Source: Amycolatopsis acidicola
Lineage (GTDB): Bacteria; Actinomycetota; Actinomycetes; Mycobacteriales; Pseudonocardiaceae
Direction: 5' to 3'
Assembly: GCF_007713735.2 (NCBI RefSeq)
Contig: NZ_VMNW02000025.1
Coordinates: 1 to 64,000, forward strand
Length of the DNA: 64,000 nt
A program made the position numbers and the translations under genes. A model generated the notes under the pieces. That model was given only the letters and a program-made list of their open reading frames with translations, searched no databases and was not told the DNA's origin. This document shows, piece by piece, positions 60,960 to 64,000 of this stretch; positions within the stretch are counted from its first letter, which is position 1, and the number at the start of each line of letters is the position of its first letter.

Positions 60960-61737
60960 GATGCGCTTCTTTCTTTTCCAGTGACGACAGGAATCCGGCC
61001 GTCGCGGCCAGTACGTCGCCGGGATGTTCGTGGTGCGTCCAGTGCCCGCCGGGCAGGACCTTGATGACGGCGTCCGTGAGGAACTCGCGCGCGGTGCGGG
61101 CGCGCTCGTCGCTCCGGTAGATCGCGAGCACGGGAACCGGGAATCCGGCGAAGAACTCCGTTGCCTGCGAACGGAAATGCAGCGCCCCGGGGCCGAAGGC
61201 GAACTCGGTGAACAGCTCGCGTACGGCCGACGGGGCGGCGGCGACCAGGTCGCCGTTCCCGGGCAGCACGGGGCTCGGCCCGAAACCGGCGAAGTGCTCG
61301 CGAGCGACCGCCAGAGGATCTTCGCGCCGGAGTCGTCCGGCGATGCCCTCGATCCGGCCGCGATCCTCGTCGGGGATCCCGAACGCCGGGTCGATCGCGA
61401 CCAGCCCGGCCACCAGCTCCGGTTCCTGCCGGGCGAGGAAGGCCGCCACCTCACTGCCCGCGGAATGCGCGACGAGCACGACGCGGCCGAGACCGAGCCG
61501 GTCCACCAGACCGCGCACGTCCGCCGCCACGTGCGGCAGCCGCATGTCCTGCCCTGGCGCGGACTCGCCGTGCCCACGCAGGTCCACGAGCACGACCGGC
61601 GCGATCTCGCGCAGTCCCGGCAGCACGGGGTGCCAGTCCGACCGCGAGCGGGCCCAGCCGTGGATGAGGACGAAGGTGAACGGAGCCCCCTCCGGCCCGG
61701 CCAGCCGTTCGAAAGCCGGCTCGACGATCTCGGTCAT
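60952..61737 (-). CDS. Alpha/beta hydrolase
   Basis: This 261-residue enzyme has the oxyanion-hole motif IHGWARS, the nucleophile elbow VAHSAGSEVA (the first Gly of G-x-S-x-G is Ala), a likely acid around AIYRSDE and the catalytic His in GGHWTHHEHP. It resembles esterases, lactonases and meta-cleavage hydrolases. It is the first gene of the leftward operon and is divergent from the LysR gene, so it probably begins the pathway by hydrolysing an ester or lactone. Confidence 0.85.
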   Translation of the reverse strand: MTEIVEPAFERLAGPEGAPFTFVLIHGWARSRSDWHPVLPGLREIAPVVLVDLRGHGESAPGQDMRLPHVAADVRGLVDRLGLGRVVLVAHSAGSEVAAFLARQEPELVAGLVAIDPAFGIPDEDRGRIEGIAGRLRREDPLAVAREHFAGFGPSPVLPGNGDLVAAAPSAVRELFTEFAFGPGALHFRSQATEFFAGFPVPVLAIYRSDERARTAREFLTDAVIKVLPGGHWTHHEHPGDVLAATAGFLSSLEKKEAHHD

Positions 61738-61820
61738 CGCGTCCCTTCCCGTGCGTCTTCGCTGGGACGATCCTCTGCAACCAGCGGGTATAGTTCAAAT
61801 GCCTATCGTTCGCCCTCGCC

Positions 61821-61846
61821 ATGCCCGAGGGGCATATGCTCGGGTC
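61821..61846 (+). promoter_or_regulatory. LysR operator and promoter
   Basis: atgcccgaggggcat (61821-61835) is a 5+5 palindrome that contains the LysR box pattern T-N11-A. TATGCT (61835-61840) is a -10 box ending six bases before ATG 61847, so the regulator transcript looks leaderless. The palindrome covers the region just upstream of the -10, the usual place for LysR autorepression while the divergent operon is activated. Confidence 0.6.
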
Positions 61847-62752
61847 ATGCTGGAGCTCCGCCACCTCGACTACTTCCGCGCCGTCGCCGAGTACGGCTCC
61901 ATCTCGCGCGCCGCGGCCGCCCTTCATCTCACCCAGCCGACGCTGAGCAGGCAGATCGCCGGGCTGGAAAAGTCGCTGGGGCACCGGCTCCTGCGGCGCA
62001 CTCCGGCCGGCACCGAGCTGACCGCCGTCGGCGAGGGCCTGCGTCGGCATTTGTCGTCCATTTTCGAGCTCGTCGACCGGATCCCGGAGGTCCTCCAGGC
62101 CGCGGCCACCGCCCGGCACCTCGTGCACCTGGGAGTCCCGTCGGGGATCCCGGACGGCTGGATCGAGGCCTACCTGAACTCGGTGCACGAAGCCGCGCCG
62201 GAGATCCATTTCGCGATCGTCGAGGCCACGAGCGAGGAGCAGCGCCGGCTGCTGCTCAACGGCCTGCTGGACCTGAGCCTCATGCACACCCAGCCACCGG
62301 AGCTCCACGCGGAACCCCTGTTCCGGCAACGACTCGGCTGTGTTTTCCGCGAAGGCGCCGAGGCCGGTGACCGGGCCGAGCTCGACGTCACCGACCTAAG
62401 TGGACTGCGCGTCATGGCCCACTCCGCCAAGGGCGAAGAGGCAGGCCTGCGCGCGGCGGCGACCGCGGCCGGTGCCGAAGTCGGCTGGCTGTTCCGGGCG
62501 TTCTCCGAGCACAGCGAGCTCATCGCCAACAGCTCCCGGGTCGACGCCGTGCTCATCGGCTCGACCTCCGCACGGAAGTGGTTCCCTTCGTGGCGCTGGG
62601 TTCCGTTCCACGCCGAGCGGCCCGAACACTGGATGCGGACCTGGGTCGCGTGGGCGGGCAACGATCCGAAGCACGGGGACGTCCTGCTCGGCTGTCTGCG
62701 GGAAACCGCCAGGCAGTACCGCGACGACCCGACCTACGAGTCCACCGGCTGA
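61847..62752 (+). CDS. LysR-family transcriptional regulator
   Basis: This 301-residue regulator has the winged-helix N-terminus (LRHLDYFRAVAEYGSISRAA, HLTQPTLSRQIAGLE) and a two-domain effector-binding part, starting near VHLGVPSGIPDG. It is encoded divergently from the hydrolase-SDR-epimerase-transporter operon and has a LysR-type palindrome over its own promoter, so it is the likely activator of that operon, with a substrate or intermediate as inducer. Confidence 0.9.
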   Translation: MLELRHLDYFRAVAEYGSISRAAAALHLTQPTLSRQIAGLEKSLGHRLLRRTPAGTELTAVGEGLRRHLSSIFELVDRIPEVLQAAATARHLVHLGVPSGIPDGWIEAYLNSVHEAAPEIHFAIVEATSEEQRRLLLNGLLDLSLMHTQPPELHAEPLFRQRLGCVFREGAEAGDRAELDVTDLSGLRVMAHSAKGEEAGLRAAATAAGAEVGWLFRAFSEHSELIANSSRVDAVLIGSTSARKWFPSWRWVPFHAERPEHWMRTWVAWAGNDPKHGDVLLGCLRETARQYRDDPTYESTG

Positions 62753-62816
62753 GGCCTGTCGCGCCCGCGTAGGAAATCCTTGCGCCGCATCGTGTTCGGG
62801 CTCCACGTGCGTGCGA

Positions 62817-63434
62817 TCAATGCGGGTCTCCGGCGGTCGCGGAACCGGCAAGCCACTTCGCGCCCTCGTCGTAGAGACGCTCGACGGCCGGGCCGGTCAG
62901 CCCCGGCAGCCCGGTCTTGACGGTGAACCCGGCCTTCGTCTGCGCGTAGCCGAGATGGCGGTAGCCGGCCGGAAAACGTGCCAGCAGTTCAGGATCCAGC
63001 TCCAGCCGCGCCGCCGGATCGACGACGTCGAGCCGGTCCTTCTCGTAGACCGGCTGGCGCCGGACGATCTTCCACTCCCCCGCGTGACGGGCGCAGAAAT
63101 CGTAGAACCGGCCCGTGCAGACGACATCCGCGGCCACGCCGTCGAGCACCACCCGCTGGTTGATGGTCATCTTGGTCTGCGCCACGGCGCGGTCCCCGGC
63201 GAGGTCCGCGGTGTGCCCGCCCAGGAAGTGCAGGATCGACACCCCGCGCTCGAACCCGTCCCGGCTCGCCGCGATGAACTCGGCCGCCGGGCCCTGGAAC
63301 CAGGTCGCGGTCATCCACCCGTCGTCCGGATGCCAGACCGTGGCGAACCGCGCCCAGTCCCCCGCGTCGCGCCAGACCGCCCAGTTCTCGACCAGCTCGC
63401 GGATCGCGAGCCGGTCCTCCATGTGCGCAGGCAT
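62817..63434 (-). CDS. SnoaL/NTF2-like domain protein
   Basis: This 205-residue protein has an NTF2-like cone fold. The N-terminal helix is EDRLAIRELVENWAVWRDAG, and WHPDDGWMTATWF and ILHFLGGH follow as typical strands with conserved His and Asp. Family members are small hydratases, cyclases, dehydratases or oxygenase partners. The C-terminal 60 residues extend beyond the core domain. GGAAAGGAA precedes ATG 63434. It starts one base past the end of the IclR gene, so the two are probably cotranscribed. A specific reaction cannot be named. Confidence 0.75.
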   Translation of the reverse strand: MPAHMEDRLAIRELVENWAVWRDAGDWARFATVWHPDDGWMTATWFQGPAAEFIAASRDGFERGVSILHFLGGHTADLAGDRAVAQTKMTINQRVVLDGVAADVVCTGRFYDFCARHAGEWKIVRRQPVYEKDRLDVVDPAARLELDPELLARFPAGYRHLGYAQTKAGFTVKTGLPGLTGPAVERLYDEGAKWLAGSATAGDPH

Positions 63435-63435
63435 G

Positions 63436-64000
63436 TCATTCCTTTCCTTCGCCGTCCCCGGTCCGGACGTCATCGTGCGCCGGAACCGGAACGGCGGGAC
63501 ACTTCCGGCTGCCACTGGATGGCAGTCCCGTGGCGAGGCGGCGGGAAATCCCCAGGGCGGCCGCGCGCACCGCCGGGGCGAGCCGGCGCAAGGTGGCGCG
63601 GGAATGGGTCACGATGCCGAGCGCGCCGCACACTTCACCGGCGGCGTCGAGAATCGGCGCGGCCACGGACACCGCGCCGAGCGTCATCTCTTGATAGGAG
63701 TACCCGAGGCCCTGCTCGCGCACGGCGTCCAACGCGGCGGCGAGGCGTCCGGGCTGGATGATGGTGTGGGGCGTGCACGCGGTCAGCCCGTTTCCCGCGA
63801 CCTCGTCGAGCAGCGCACGCGGGGAAAAGGCCAGCAGGACCTTGCCGACCCCGGTCGCGTGCAGCGGTAGGCGCCCGCCGAGCTGGGTCGCGGTGGGAAC
63901 CGCGCGCCGGCTGGAGATCTTCTCGATGCACAACGCCTCGCGCCGGTCGAGCACGGCCAGTTGCACGTTCTCCTGGGTGGCTTCGCACAGGTCCTGCATG
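63436..64000 (-). CDS. IclR-family transcriptional regulator, N-terminus outside the window
   Basis: The visible 188 residues form the C-terminal ligand-binding domain of an IclR regulator. It starts around ATQENVQLAVLDRREALCIEK, of which LAVLDRREALCIEKI is the typical first strand pair; PLHATGVGKVLLAFSP and GYSYQEMTLGAVSVAAPI follow. The DNA-binding domain lies beyond position 64000, so the Met near the edge is not the true start. The final 30 residues, rich in Pro, Arg and Lys, extend past the usual end. It probably controls the SnoaL-like gene directly downstream. Confidence 0.85.
   Translation of the reverse strand, partial: MQDLCEATQENVQLAVLDRREALCIEKISSRRAVPTATQLGGRLPLHATGVGKVLLAFSPRALLDEVAGNGLTACTPHTIIQPGRLAAALDAVREQGLGYSYQEMTLGAVSVAAPILDAAGEVCGALGIVTHSRATLRRLAPAVRAAALGISRRLATGLPSSGSRKCPAVPVPAHDDVRTGDGEGKE

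Overview
The window is about 70% GC and densely packed with genes. Third codon positions are strongly G/C biased. Many start codons overlap the preceding stop (ATGA, GTGA or TGATG junctions), GTG starts are common, and several genes look leaderless. This fits a high-GC actinomycete. A soil Pseudonocardiales bacterium of the Amycolatopsis type is my inference from gene content and style; nothing here proves the genus. Almost every gene serves uptake or breakdown of small organic compounds, so this is a catabolic region rather than core chromosome.

Region by region. (1) 232-5718: an aromatic dioxygenase cluster. A class III extradiol dioxygenase and a small partner run leftward; a Rieske oxygenase (alpha, beta, ferredoxin), a dihydrodiol-dehydrogenase-like SDR and a ferredoxin reductase run rightward. 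Together they could convert an aromatic ring to a cis-dihydrodiol, then a catechol, then a ring-opened product. (2) 5745-7291: a membrane protein, a short crotonase and a small ABM-fold monooxygenase. (3) 7343-18033: a complete propane/methyl-ketone-type binuclear iron monooxygenase operon (prmABCD order) with an amidohydrolase, a DUF59 Fe-S assembly protein, a zinc alcohol dehydrogenase and a dedicated GroEL. A divergent AcoR-type activator lies beside it. One palindrome, GTCTCA-N3-TGAGAC, is present both in the prmA-regulator gap and in the crotonase-ABM gap.

(4) 18385-30407: a long leftward operon. It joins a TauABC/SsuABC-type transporter, two dihydroxyphthalate-decarboxylase-like binding proteins, an amidohydrolase, a full 2-oxoacid dehydrogenase complex (E1 alpha, E1 beta, E2, E3) and an SDR, with a LysR gene upstream. 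(5) 30484-38626: a solute:sodium symporter with its DUF485 partner, acyl-CoA ligase, amidohydrolase-like protein, CoA transferase, TetR regulator, quinone oxidoreductase and crotonase. Three near-identical TetR-type operators tie the set together.

(6) 39100-46358 and 46624-56496: two related modules built around Fe3+/polyamine-type ABC importers with fused permeases, each with a related GntR/FCD regulator and a related lipoprotein. The first carries an Asp/Glu-racemase-like protein lacking one catalytic Cys and a signal-less binding protein. The second carries a FAH-family hydrolase, a 2-hydroxyacid dehydrogenase, a Gfo/Idh/MocA oxidoreductase and an M24 protein lacking one metal-ligand Glu. 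Between them sits a 273-bp MITE-like element with inverted ends and internal 21-bp repeats. (7) 56785-57918: a secreted S1 protease with a DasR-like site upstream. (8) 58044-62752: an MFS transporter, TIM-barrel epimerase, SDR and alpha/beta hydrolase opposite a LysR regulator. (9) 62817-64000: a SnoaL-like protein and an IclR regulator cut by the window edge.

No rRNA, tRNA, CRISPR array or complete insertion sequence was seen. Actual substrates of all pathways are inferred only at the level of chemistry class.
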